DNA of 64,000 nucleotides from Erysipelotrichaceae bacterium (GTDB taxonomy: Bacteria > Bacillota_I > Bacilli_A > RFN20 > CAG-826): NCBI GenBank assembly GCA_020633795.1, contig JACKCX010000006.1, positions 50,959-114,958 on the forward strand, in the 5' to 3' direction. Under the pieces are notes generated by a model that ran no database searches, was not told the origin of the DNA, and was given only the letters and a program-made list of their open reading frames with translations. Position 1 is the stretch's first letter. The number at the start of each line of letters is the position of its first letter. Positions 37,122 to 45,639 of the stretch are shown here, in pieces. The translations under genes and the position numbers were made by a program.

Positions 37122-37527
37122 AGTCAATTTCTTTAATTTTACTTCTTAAAAAATCAATGATTGCTTTTCGCGTGACGATTCCGATAAAAACGCCGTTATC
37201 ATCTTCGACAGGAACAAAGTTTTGATTAGCGATTAAATCAATTAATTCGGTAATATCTTTATCGATGCGAATGGCGACATTAGAGCGATAGGGTTTAATC
37301 TCTTTAATAGAAATCTTTTCACAGGCGAAAATAGATAAATCTCTTTCCTTGATAAACCACAAAAAGTCGCTAGTTGATAAAGTTTCAATGTATCTTCCCT
37401 CTTTGTTAATCACCGGAATAGAGGAATAACGATGGTTCTCCATCTTCTCTAATGCTTGACGGATGGTATAGGTGTCATAGAGATATTCCACATTGTTCTT
37501 GGGGATCAAGAAGAACAAAACATTCAT
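37120..37527 (-). CDS. CBS-domain pair protein
   Basis: A 135-residue protein made almost only of two CBS repeats: about residues 14-60 (TIRQALEKMENHRYSSIPVINKEG) and 85-130 (FVPVEDDNGVFIGIVTRKAI). Such stand-alone pairs bind adenine nucleotides; the size and layout resemble CbpB/DarB, a cyclic-di-AMP-binding protein of Bacilli that activates the stringent-response enzyme Rel, but the ligand here is not shown. It is a single-gene unit on the minus strand. Confidence 0.78.
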   Translation of the reverse strand: MNVLFFLIPKNNVEYLYDTYTIRQALEKMENHRYSSIPVINKEGRYIETLSTSDFLWFIKERDLSIFACEKISIKEIKPYRSNVAIRIDKDITELIDLIANQNFVPVEDDNGVFIGIVTRKAIIDFLRSKIKEID

Positions 37528-37642
37528 ATAATAATTATATCATTTTCTGTAAAGCAATGATTTGTTTTTTTATAGTATTAGTTTATTTATTGACCATATT
37601 TTATTAAAATATTCCCGAGAGTTTAATGCTAAAGATTAAATT

Positions 37643-38674
37643 ATGATACATGAAGATGTCATTATCCTAATACCGAGTTACGAACCGGAAGAAAATATTA
37701 TTTTTTTAACCAAACAACTCAGTGAAGAAGGTTATCCTCTTTTAGTGATCAATGATGGGTCATCAAGAAACTATGATGCAATATTTGATGAAGTTGAAAA
37801 ATATGCAAAAGTCATCTCTTATGACAAAAACAAAGGCAAAGGATATGCTTTAAAATATGGTATTAATCACATTCGAAAAAATTGCCCAAATGTCAATTAT
37901 GTCATTACCGCTGATGGAGATGGTCAACATTCAATTAAAGATATTGGAAAAGTTTATCATAAGTTAACGGAAACCAATGAACTAGTTTTTGGCGTTCGTC
38001 ATTTTGATCGAGATGTTCCCTTCAGAAGTCGCTTTGGAAACTCCTTTTCTAAATTCACAAGATCGTTAACGACAAAAGAGTATATTCCAGATGATCAATG
38101 CGGTTTGCGGGGTTTTTCGCGAAAATATTTTCGAAAATTATTAAAAATTAATGGTCAGAAATATGATTATGAAATGAATGTTTTAATGCTGTTTCAACTC
38201 CGACACTATCCAATCAATTATCTTGATATTGAGACAATTTATCTAGATCAAAATAAAGCATCACATTTCGCTCCATTCAAAGATACAGCTCGCATTCAAG
38301 CAAGCATTTTTTCTCATTCCATTATTTCACTTGTCGCCTTATTAATGATGATTGCCTCTTTTATTATTCTCTTCAATTTTACTCCAATTCACCCTCTTCT
38401 TAATTTTGTGATTTCTGAATTGATTGGCTTTCAATTTCTCTTTGCTTTGATGACTGTTATTTATCCCACTTATCACACCGCTTATCGCTTGAGGAAAGAA
38501 TTATTCTATTTTGCCATTCGCCTTCTGATTGGTTTTGGTATCTTTTCTTTATTTGGCTATGCTTTTCATTTTGATTTTATCGCTTCGGCGATTATCTCTT
38601 ATTTCTTGAGTGAAACATTGAATGTCTCTGTTTCTTATTTGGTAACTAAACATATCTACCATACACACAATTAA
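37643..38674 (+). CDS. Family 2 glycosyltransferase with C-terminal membrane domain
   Basis: A 343-residue protein. The N-terminal 200 residues are a GT-A glycosyltransferase with ILIPSYEPEENI, VINDGSSRNYD and the metal-binding TADGDGQH, as in polyprenyl-phosphate glycosyltransferases. Residues about 220-335 contain four hydrophobic helices like GtrA-type flippase domains. A role in making or moving a lipid-linked sugar is inferred. There is no evident Shine-Dalgarno sequence before the ATG. plsC follows after 46 bases. Confidence 0.82.
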   Translation: MIHEDVIILIPSYEPEENIIFLTKQLSEEGYPLLVINDGSSRNYDAIFDEVEKYAKVISYDKNKGKGYALKYGINHIRKNCPNVNYVITADGDGQHSIKDIGKVYHKLTETNELVFGVRHFDRDVPFRSRFGNSFSKFTRSLTTKEYIPDDQCGLRGFSRKYFRKLLKINGQKYDYEMNVLMLFQLRHYPINYLDIETIYLDQNKASHFAPFKDTARIQASIFSHSIISLVALLMMIASFIILFNFTPIHPLLNFVISELIGFQFLFALMTVIYPTYHTAYRLRKELFYFAIRLLIGFGIFSLFGYAFHFDFIASAIISYFLSETLNVSVSYLVTKHIYHTHN

Positions 38675-38704
38675 GGAATAGTTCATTTTAATGGCGAGTG
38701 TCAG

Positions 38705-38710
38705 TATAAT
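38705..38710 (+). promoter_or_regulatory. -10 box just upstream of plsC
   Basis: A perfect TATAAT ends ten bases before ATG 38721; a weak TTCATT lies at 17-bp spacing. The transcript would begin about two to four bases before the ATG, and no Shine-Dalgarno sequence is present. Confidence 0.45.
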
Positions 38711-38720
38711 AATTTCATAA

Positions 38721-39416
38721 ATGAAAAAGACAGAAAAACAATTGAAACGATATAAAAAACATCGAACCCTTTCGCTCTATTGGCTTTTCTATGATCATTG
38801 CCGTTGGCTTTTTGCCCCTTTTGCGGCTTTAATCTTTCGAACAAAGAAAGTTTATGTTGATAAAAAAGCGACGGTCGCTCAAATAAAAAAAGGAGCGATG
38901 ATTGTTTCAAATCATATATCGTTTTATGACGCTCTTGTGTTGCAATATGCCTTTTGGTATCGACGAGTTCATAGCATGATGCTCGACACAGCCTTTCAAA
39001 CAAAAATTGGTTCTCTCTTTTTTCGTGGTGTCAATTGTTTTCCCATTAATCCGAGTAATTTGAATTCATCTTTTGCGAGTATGCGTCAATGTGTTGCGCG
39101 ACTTCAATATGGATATGTTGTCGCGATGTTTCCAGAAGGTCATATCAATTTTTCTACTCAACCAGAAATTAAAGAATTTCAAAGTGGTTCTGTCTTTATG
39201 GCCCTTCAAGCTAAAAGTGTCATTATTCCATGTTTTTTATATCGCCAAAAAGGAAAATTTCATCGCTTTCATCTCTATATTGGTAAACCTTTTAATCCTC
39301 AGGATTATTTTAGTGGTGCTATCAATGTCGAAAGTATGCAACTTGTCACTCAACAGCTGCGCAATATTGAATTGAAAATGCAAAATGAATATCTTGAGAA
39401 AGTGGGTAAAAAGTAG
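38721..39416 (+). CDS. plsC: 1-acyl-sn-glycerol-3-phosphate acyltransferase (PlsC-like)
   Basis: A 231-residue membrane-associated acyltransferase of phospholipid synthesis. The catalytic NHxxxxD motif is NHISFYD near residue 73, and the glycerophosphate-binding motif is FPEGHIN near 138. Other lysophospholipid acyltransferases share these motifs, so the acceptor is inferred. Its stop is directly followed by the PPTase start, making plsC-PPTase-degV an operon. Confidence 0.88.
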   Translation: MKKTEKQLKRYKKHRTLSLYWLFYDHCRWLFAPFAALIFRTKKVYVDKKATVAQIKKGAMIVSNHISFYDALVLQYAFWYRRVHSMMLDTAFQTKIGSLFFRGVNCFPINPSNLNSSFASMRQCVARLQYGYVVAMFPEGHINFSTQPEIKEFQSGSVFMALQAKSVIIPCFLYRQKGKFHRFHLYIGKPFNPQDYFSGAINVESMQLVTQQLRNIELKMQNEYLEKVGKK

Positions 39417-40040
39417 ATGGCTTTTTTAGATATTTATGTGGCTAAATATCCCTTTGAATGCGACGAGAATATTTCTTGCCAAAAACGCTCGGATGAAATA
39501 AAGAAATGCCGTAACGAAGAAGTGAAAAAACAAAAATTTTATGTTTGGAAACTTTTAGAATTTGCTTTGCAAAAGAGTTTATCTCTCGATGCAAATAGTC
39601 TTAATTTTATAAAAAAAGAAAATGGCAAATGGATTGTTGATAAATGTTATTTTTCTTTATCTCATAGTGGCAATCTTGTCGCTGTAGCCATTAGCGATTC
39701 ACCAGTTGGAATCGATATTCAGAAACACGTCTTGTTGAACATAACACCAAAATTATTAGACCTTGTTCTTTCAAAAGAAGAAATAATCAAGTATCCCCAT
39801 ATTACTAACGAAAAATTACTAGAGATGTGGTCCATTAAAGAATGCGCCTTTAAAATAAGCGAGGAAAAAAACTTTGTTTCTCACCATTATACAGTCGATA
39901 ATTTTCCCCATCAAAAATCTGTAGATATCACTTGCCAAGATGAGTTATATAAACTTTCTTTTTTATGTGATAACATTTCTTATGTTAAATACTATTATTC
40001 ATTTGATGGAGGTTCATTATGCCAAATAAAAAATTTGTAA
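39417..40040 (+). CDS. 4'-phosphopantetheinyl transferase (Sfp type)
   Basis: Transfers phosphopantetheine from CoA to a carrier protein. The 207-residue protein shows CYFSLSHSGNLVAVA, the Mg-binding VGIDIQK and the WSIKECAFKI helix in the order of Sfp-type enzymes. An acyl carrier protein is the likely substrate given the neighbouring lipid acyltransferase; a secondary-metabolite carrier cannot be excluded. It starts next to the plsC stop and overlaps degV by 22 bases. Confidence 0.86.
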   Translation: MAFLDIYVAKYPFECDENISCQKRSDEIKKCRNEEVKKQKFYVWKLLEFALQKSLSLDANSLNFIKKENGKWIVDKCYFSLSHSGNLVAVAISDSPVGIDIQKHVLLNITPKLLDLVLSKEEIIKYPHITNEKLLEMWSIKECAFKISEEKNFVSHHYTVDNFPHQKSVDITCQDELYKLSFLCDNISYVKYYYSFDGGSLCQIKNL

Positions 40041-40960
40041 TTCTCTCTGATTCAGCTTTAGATTTGACCAAAAAGGATCGGGAAAAATATGATATTGAGT
40101 TTCCTCTTCTCGGAACTGTTGTTTATCCCGACGGAAGTGTTAGAGACGCCGATGTTGATTGGGTCAACATTAAACCCGAGGAATTTTATCGTCTCTTAAG
40201 CAATAAGAAAAACACTTTTAAAACCTCGTTTCCCAACCCTTATATTGTCGCTTTAGCGGTCGAAAAATATTTTCAACAAGGTCTCGATGTCCTAGCTGTT
40301 ACCTTGTCAGGTGGTATGTCTGGAGCTTATCACGCTTTTATCAGCGCGGCGGAAGAATTGAAAGAAAAGTATCCTGACCGTAAATTACTAGTTGTCGATA
40401 GTCAAAGATATAGCATTGCGGTGGGTTTATTAGCTGTCTATGCTTCACAACTACGGGCGGAAGGTAAAACGATTGATGAGACATACCAATGGCTACAAAA
40501 AGAAAAGATGGGACTTCATCAAATGGGCATCCTTGACGATTTATTCTTTTTATATCGCAGTGGCAGAATTAAGAAAATCGCCGCGGTTGCTGGTTCAATG
40601 ATTGGCATCAAACCCATGGCTGATTTCTCAAATGAAACAGGTCGTCCCTGCGTATTGGGCAAAGGACGCGGTTATCAAAAATCCTATAAATTGATTGAAC
40701 AGTATGTCGATGCCACGATTGGCGATCCACAAGGAAAAATCTTTGCGGTGGTAAATTCCAATCGCCCCGAACAAGCTGAGAGAATCAAAAAAATTATCGA
40801 AGAAAAATATCATCCCGCTATTATTTTAACTAATAGTATGGGAGAGATTTGTAGTGTTAATGCAGGCCCGGGATTAGCGGCCGTTTTCTACTTAGGTAAA
40901 CCGATTAGCAAAGATTGTGTTGAAGAGCAAAAACTCTTTCAAGAGTTATTGACTAAATAA
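40019..40960 (+). CDS. DegV family fatty-acid-binding protein
   Basis: A 313-residue DegV-fold protein; members bind a fatty acid and act with fatty acid kinases (FakB). The N-terminal VILSDSALDL and the TLSGGMSGAYHAF loop, which holds the lipid carboxylate, are conserved, as is FLYRSGRIKKIAAVAGSMIGIKP (quoted in part: RSGRIKKIAA). The upstream GGAGG in TGATGGAGGTTC lies in the end of the PPTase gene. The position next to plsC fits a role in fatty-acid supply. Confidence 0.88.
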   Translation: MPNKKFVILSDSALDLTKKDREKYDIEFPLLGTVVYPDGSVRDADVDWVNIKPEEFYRLLSNKKNTFKTSFPNPYIVALAVEKYFQQGLDVLAVTLSGGMSGAYHAFISAAEELKEKYPDRKLLVVDSQRYSIAVGLLAVYASQLRAEGKTIDETYQWLQKEKMGLHQMGILDDLFFLYRSGRIKKIAAVAGSMIGIKPMADFSNETGRPCVLGKGRGYQKSYKLIEQYVDATIGDPQGKIFAVVNSNRPEQAERIKKIIEEKYHPAIILTNSMGEICSVNAGPGLAAVFYLGKPISKDCVEEQKLFQELLTK

Positions 40961-40983
40961 TCTATCTGTTTTTTATAACAAGT

Positions 40984-41937
40984 ATGGAGTGGTATTGGAT
41001 TTTATTAATTGTTCTCGGATCAGTATTAGTTTTTGCTTTGCTGTCTGGTCTCATTTTAACTTTTTTGACTGCCTATATCATCTTCACTAAACAATTAGTT
41101 CGGACCTCAAAAGAGAAGTGGAATCGTTCCTATTCCGCTCCTGAAAATCTTGAGCAAATGGAAATGTGGAATGCCTCTTTAGCGTGGGCGGAAAAAGAGA
41201 AACAATATAAAGAAGATGTCCATATCGTCAACGATGGATTGAATCTTTATGGTGAATTTTATAATTATGGAAGCAACAAAACAGTTATCATTTTACCTGG
41301 AAGATGTGAAAGCCTTGGTTATAGTTATTATTATGCCGAGCCATATCATCAATTAGGAATTAATGTTTTGGTTGTGGATGCTCGCGCTCACGGATGGAGC
41401 GATGGGAAATATAATACAGCAGGCATTTTTGAGAGCAGGGATGTTTTAGCGTGGTTAAATTTTCTTAATAAAGAAAAGAAGCAAGATTCAATCTATGCTC
41501 ATTGTATTTGTATCGGGGGAGCTGCCGCTCTCATTGCGGCGGTTAGTGATCAAGCACCAAACTACTTTAAAGGCATTGTTTTTGATGGCTTGTTCTATAG
41601 TTTTAAGGAAGTATTTGCCAATCATCAGGTGGCCTTGGGTCATGGATTATTTCCTGTTTTCTATCAAATTTGGTTTTGGTTTAGACTCAAGACCGGCGTT
41701 TCCATCAATAAATCATTCCCCTATCTATATCTTCCAAAGTTAAAAATACCCGTTGTCTTCTTCTATGGAGAAAAAGATATCTATTCATTGCCAGAACGAA
41801 GTCAGTTACTCTATGACTCATGTGGCAGCCAAGATAAGTCAATTGTCTGGTTTCCTCATGGAGCACATAGTCATATTCGCTTAAACAATTTAAAAGAATA
41901 TGATCAAGCAATCATCAATTTCTTTCACAAGCATTAA
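40984..41937 (+). CDS. Alpha/beta hydrolase with a cysteine at the nucleophile position
   Basis: A 317-residue protein with an N-terminal membrane helix (about residues 3-34) and an alpha/beta hydrolase domain. The oxyanion region is LPGRCESLGYS; VVDARAHGWSDG follows, as in serine hydrolases. At the elbow, where GxSxG is expected, the sequence is CICIGGAAAL, putting Cys176 in place of serine. The acid FYGEKDIY and the histidine HGAHSHIR are present. Cysteine nucleophiles are known in dienelactone hydrolases, so the enzyme may be active. The substrate is unknown. Its end overlaps the convergent ribokinase gene. Confidence 0.8.
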   Translation: MEWYWILLIVLGSVLVFALLSGLILTFLTAYIIFTKQLVRTSKEKWNRSYSAPENLEQMEMWNASLAWAEKEKQYKEDVHIVNDGLNLYGEFYNYGSNKTVIILPGRCESLGYSYYYAEPYHQLGINVLVVDARAHGWSDGKYNTAGIFESRDVLAWLNFLNKEKKQDSIYAHCICIGGAAALIAAVSDQAPNYFKGIVFDGLFYSFKEVFANHQVALGHGLFPVFYQIWFWFRLKTGVSINKSFPYLYLPKLKIPVVFFYGEKDIYSLPERSQLLYDSCGSQDKSIVWFPHGAHSHIRLNNLKEYDQAIINFFHKH

Positions 41938-42821
41938 TTTAAATCTACTTTTTTAGGAAGAGAAGCAATGGCTCCCTTTTTTGTGACTGTCAACGCACTG
42001 CATCGAGTGGCAAATTTCATCGCTTCGACGATGCTTTGGTCAATGCTTAACGAATAAGCAAAAGCTCCGAGATAGCTATCACCCGCGGCTGTGGTGTCTA
42101 CCGCCTTAACCTTTATAGCTTCAATGATGAATCTGTCATTTTCATTAGCGAGAAGGGATCCTTTTTCTCCTAGCGTAACAATGACATTCTTCATCCCTAA
42201 TTTTAATAATTCTTGAGCTTTTTGTTCATAGGTCATTGGCTCATTTTCTATATAGCCATCTAGCTCATGTTCATTCGGAACAAAAAAATCAATATAAGGA
42301 AAAATCTCAGTTGGTAATTCATGATAAGGAGCGGGATTGAGAATAGTAATCATTCCCATTTCTTTAGCTTGTTTTAAAGCAAAACAAACGCTTTTTACAG
42401 GGTTTTCCAATTGAATCAACAATATTTTTGCATCTTTTTCTTGTTCTAAAATAGAAGAGACATCGCTCTCAGAGATATCCATGTTAGCTCCAGGAACAAT
42501 GATGATACGATTCTCACCACTAGTCGTATCTAGCGTGATGCTTGCCACGCCAGTATTTTGCTTAGAAGGCTTTAAAATAGCAGTGAGATCTTGCGCTTTT
42601 AAAAAGGAGGAGATAGTTTGGCCGTTTTGATCATGACCGACCGCGCCAAAAAAGGTTATATTTCCACCTAAAAATTTAATGGCGCAAGCTTGATTAGCGC
42701 CCTTGCCACCAACATTAGAAAGAAATGAATCGCCAAAAACTGTAGTGCCTGGCTGAGGCAAAACATGGGTATAAGTGACGTTGTCAACACTAACACTGCC
42801 GATAACTAAGATCTTTTTCAT
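41934..42821 (-). CDS. rbsK: Ribokinase (PfkB family)
   Basis: Phosphorylates ribose to ribose-5-phosphate. The 295-residue protein has the sugar-binding GGKGANQACAI near residue 38 and the ATP/anion-hole motif DTTAAGDSYLGAF near 247. It overlaps the nucleoside hydrolase gene by four bases (ATGA type), so the two products probably act in sequence: hydrolysis of a nucleoside, then phosphorylation of the ribose. Another PfkB substrate cannot be excluded but the context favours ribose. Confidence 0.9.
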   Translation of the reverse strand: MKKILVIGSVSVDNVTYTHVLPQPGTTVFGDSFLSNVGGKGANQACAIKFLGGNITFFGAVGHDQNGQTISSFLKAQDLTAILKPSKQNTGVASITLDTTSGENRIIIVPGANMDISESDVSSILEQEKDAKILLIQLENPVKSVCFALKQAKEMGMITILNPAPYHELPTEIFPYIDFFVPNEHELDGYIENEPMTYEQKAQELLKLGMKNVIVTLGEKGSLLANENDRFIIEAIKVKAVDTTAAGDSYLGAFAYSLSIDQSIVEAMKFATRCSALTVTKKGAIASLPKKVDLN

Positions 42822-43747
42822 TTGGAATAACTTCTTAAACTTTCTTCAATGATAGACCAGAATTTATCGACATTGATATCCATAGCAACTTCACAATTTG
42901 GTTCAAGATGAAGATAATCAAAGACATCGCAATTTGTGCGGCCATAACTTGATCCATGGGATAAATCAATTTGGACATTCATTTTTTGGAATTTAACTAA
43001 AGAATTGTCAATTAATGAGGCGATAGTCACTGGATCATGAAGTGGCGCGCCGGCGATATGAAATGTTTTTCTTTGATTATTTAGAAACACTCTCATCAAA
43101 TCAGTGAACAATAAAGAAGCTTTGTTATTAATAGCAGCGAAGCGATTTATAATCTCATCAGTAATTAAAACCTTCCGCGTCACATTTAAACCAACCATTT
43201 TGACATGAAGACCCGAATTTAAAACAATATAAGCTGCTTCGGGGTCGACGAGAATATTAAATTCAGCGGCTGGTGAGACATTGCCGTTGTCAACTGACCC
43301 GCCCATAAATATAACTTCTTCAATACGAGTGAGAATGCGAGGTTCTAAGCGAATGGCGAGCGCTAAATTAGTCATAGGACCAGTGGTTATAACAGTGACA
43401 TTTTCATTGTTCATCACTGAATCAATAATTAGTTGTGCACCATAACGTGAGTCAAATTTCTTACTATATTTTGGGAAATCGAATCCATCTAAGCCACTTT
43501 CTCCATGAATTTGTGGGCATATCATTTGTTTTTGCACTAAAGGAAAAGAGGAACCTAGAGCGATAGGAACATCGATATTTAAGTATTCGCAAATGTTCAA
43601 AGCGTTTTGTGATGTCTTCTCGATGGTCTGATTTCCCGAAGAGACTGAAATGCCGAGCAAATTGAATTGGGGATGGTGACCCGCCAATAAAATAGCGACA
43701 GCATCATCATGTCCTGGATCACAATCAAGAATGATATTTTTTTGCAT
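42818..43747 (-). CDS. Inosine-uridine type nucleoside hydrolase
   Basis: A 309-residue calcium-dependent hydrolase that splits ribonucleosides into base and ribose. The N-terminal DCDPGHDDAVAIL, the metal-binding signature of the family, is intact, and the later IAGAPLHDPVT segment supplies another ligand. TAGGAG lies before the ATG. It forms an operon with rbsK and lies just after pepT on the same strand. Which base is preferred cannot be told. Confidence 0.9.
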   Translation of the reverse strand: MQKNIILDCDPGHDDAVAILLAGHHPQFNLLGISVSSGNQTIEKTSQNALNICEYLNIDVPIALGSSFPLVQKQMICPQIHGESGLDGFDFPKYSKKFDSRYGAQLIIDSVMNNENVTVITTGPMTNLALAIRLEPRILTRIEEVIFMGGSVDNGNVSPAAEFNILVDPEAAYIVLNSGLHVKMVGLNVTRKVLITDEIINRFAAINNKASLLFTDLMRVFLNNQRKTFHIAGAPLHDPVTIASLIDNSLVKFQKMNVQIDLSHGSSYGRTNCDVFDYLHLEPNCEVAMDINVDKFWSIIEESLRSYSK

Positions 43748-43756
43748 AATAATCTC

Positions 43757-44950
43757 CTAAATTTTCATCATATCAATCACGACATCAATCATCTTTTCAA
43801 ATTCTTGAATGACGAGATATTCGTAACGACCATGGTGATTATAACTTCCAGTTCCGAGATTAGGTGTGACAAGGCCCATCTTTGAGAAAGTCGCTCCATC
43901 GGTGCCGCCTCGAATCTTTGTGCTGCGCGGAGTAATGCCATTTTTTAACAAGGCACTTCGCGCTAAATCCACTGCTCGAGCATCACGTTCGACATAAGGT
44001 TTCATATTCTCATACTGATCCTTGATAGTAACGGAGATAGTAATTTTAGGATACTTTTGTTGAAGTTTTTCGGCGATCTTTTTAATTAGTTCACCTCTTT
44101 GCAAAAGCTTTTGCTTATCAAAGTCACGAATAATCATTTCAAGTTCGGCGGATTCGCTCGTTCCATTTAAATTATTGATGTGCCAATATCCATCATTTTC
44201 ACCAGCATCAAAGGGTGTTTCATCTTGTGGGAGACCATTGATTAATTCATTTAATATCAAAATAGCGTTGATAAGAGCATTTTTTCCTTCGCCAGGATGA
44301 ACTGCCACTCCTCGGACAAAAACTTTAACTGATTGAGCGTTGAAATTTTCGTAATCAATACAATCGATATAACTTCCATCAATTGTGACAGCATAATCAG
44401 CATTCATTTTCTTCAAATCAAAATGAGCAGCTCCTTCTCCAATCTCTTCATCGGGAGTAAAAGCAATAGAGATATAGCGATGCTCAACTTCCGGATTATC
44501 ATGGAAATAAGCAAGAGCGCTCATAATAATGGCGATTCCAGCTTTATCATCAGCTCCTAATAAAGTATTACCATCGGTAATGACCAAATCTTGACCGATG
44601 TGTTTAGTTAAAGAAGGAAATTGCTTAGTGGATAAAACATATTCATCATTAAGATGAATATCATTACCATCAAATCTTTTGATAATGCGCGGAGAACAAT
44701 TCTCATCAGTGACTTCTAAAGCGGTATCCACATGAGCGTTAAATCCAACCTTATCGCCCTTTCCTTGTAGATGAGCGTAAACAACACCAAATTCATCCAT
44801 CATCGCGTCTTCAAGTCCTAATTCTTTGAGTTCTTGAACTAATAAGCGCGATAAATTCTTCTGTTTTTCCGTGGAAGGTGTCTTTCCTGTTGCGTCGTTT
44901 GATTGGGTATCTATTTGGGCGTAGCGAATAAAACGTTGTATATTTTCCAT
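43757..44950 (-). CDS. pepT: Peptidase T (tripeptidase)
   Basis: A zinc exopeptidase of family M20 that removes the N-terminal residue of tripeptides. In order: FNAHVDTALEV with the first zinc His and Asp, LLGADDKAGIA with the bridging Asp, FTPDEEIGEGAAHFD with the catalytic Glu pair, and IRGGTDGATFSKMG near the end. The 397 residues are slightly shorter than usual. It is the first gene of the pepT-nucleoside hydrolase-rbsK run and is divergent from the 45049 gene. Confidence 0.93.
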   Translation of the reverse strand: MENIQRFIRYAQIDTQSNDATGKTPSTEKQKNLSRLLVQELKELGLEDAMMDEFGVVYAHLQGKGDKVGFNAHVDTALEVTDENCSPRIIKRFDGNDIHLNDEYVLSTKQFPSLTKHIGQDLVITDGNTLLGADDKAGIAIIMSALAYFHDNPEVEHRYISIAFTPDEEIGEGAAHFDLKKMNADYAVTIDGSYIDCIDYENFNAQSVKVFVRGVAVHPGEGKNALINAILILNELINGLPQDETPFDAGENDGYWHINNLNGTSESAELEMIIRDFDKQKLLQRGELIKKIAEKLQQKYPKITISVTIKDQYENMKPYVERDARAVDLARSALLKNGITPRSTKIRGGTDGATFSKMGLVTPNLGTGSYNHHGRYEYLVIQEFEKMIDVVIDMMKI

Positions 44951-45011
44951 AACTTGTGCCTCGTTATTTATACTATCATAATTATCATTATTTCTTTAAA
45001 GAAATTCCTGT

Positions 45012-45039
45012 TTGTTTAAAAGGTCAAATAACATATAAT
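45012..45039 (+). promoter_or_regulatory. Promoter of the 45049 gene
   Basis: TTGTTT (45012-45017) and TATAAT (45034-45039) with a 16-base spacer. The ATG at 45049 is nine bases past the -10, so transcription would start about three bases before the start codon; no ribosome binding site is seen. Confidence 0.55.
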
Positions 45040-45048
45040 AATGACGAT

Positions 45049-45636
45049 ATGATTGAACAAATTGAAATTAAAAGAAAAATCTTCGATGTCATTGAGCCCA
45101 TCGGAGAAAGAACAAAAAAAGTCACACGGAAAAACAAAATCTACTTTTTAAAAGATTTTGGAAACGATGTTTCTGGTTTTGAAAAATTCATTGATTCGGC
45201 TCATAAATTGTCTGTCTCTGGAATTGTTTCACCAAAAGTTTATGTTTACGACAAACATACGCACATTGTGGCCACAGAGTTTATTGATGGACCAACTATT
45301 TTAGATATCCTTCTTGAAAAAGATTTGCCTGAAGAATATTTCCCTTTAATATTTACCGATAACTGGTACATGAAAAACGACAATATCTTATTGAGTTTTG
45401 ATCCCAAGAATTACAAATATCACAATGGCAAACTTTACTATATCCCTCAGCTTTTCGGTAAATATGATGAGAAGAAGACTTTTGAAAAAGTCGGTATTTG
45501 GTATTGGTTTTATTGCCGTGAATTCGTCAAATATCTCGAAGCAAATAATTTGCCTGTCGACCCACAAAGAGCAAATGTAAATCAAGCGATTGTCAACAAA
45601 AAGATCGCTTTAACTGTTGTTAAATTTTATCGGTAA
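45049..45636 (+). CDS. Unrecognised protein with a kinase-like layout
   Basis: A 195-residue protein I cannot assign firmly. The N-terminal half (VIEPIGERTKKVTRKNKIY then FLKDFG) and the hinge-like VATEFIDGPTILDIL resemble small-molecule or RIO-like kinase N-lobes, and DPKNYKYHNGKLYYIP recalls the metal-binding loop of such kinases. No HRD or DFG motif is seen, so it may be divergent or inactive. I chose ATG 45049 because the promoter TATAAT lies within the longer reading from 44956. It is followed after three bases by prs, which suggests cotranscription. Confidence 0.6.
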   Translation: MIEQIEIKRKIFDVIEPIGERTKKVTRKNKIYFLKDFGNDVSGFEKFIDSAHKLSVSGIVSPKVYVYDKHTHIVATEFIDGPTILDILLEKDLPEEYFPLIFTDNWYMKNDNILLSFDPKNYKYHNGKLYYIPQLFGKYDEKKTFEKVGIWYWFYCREFVKYLEANNLPVDPQRANVNQAIVNKKIALTVVKFYR

Positions 45637-45639
45637 TGT

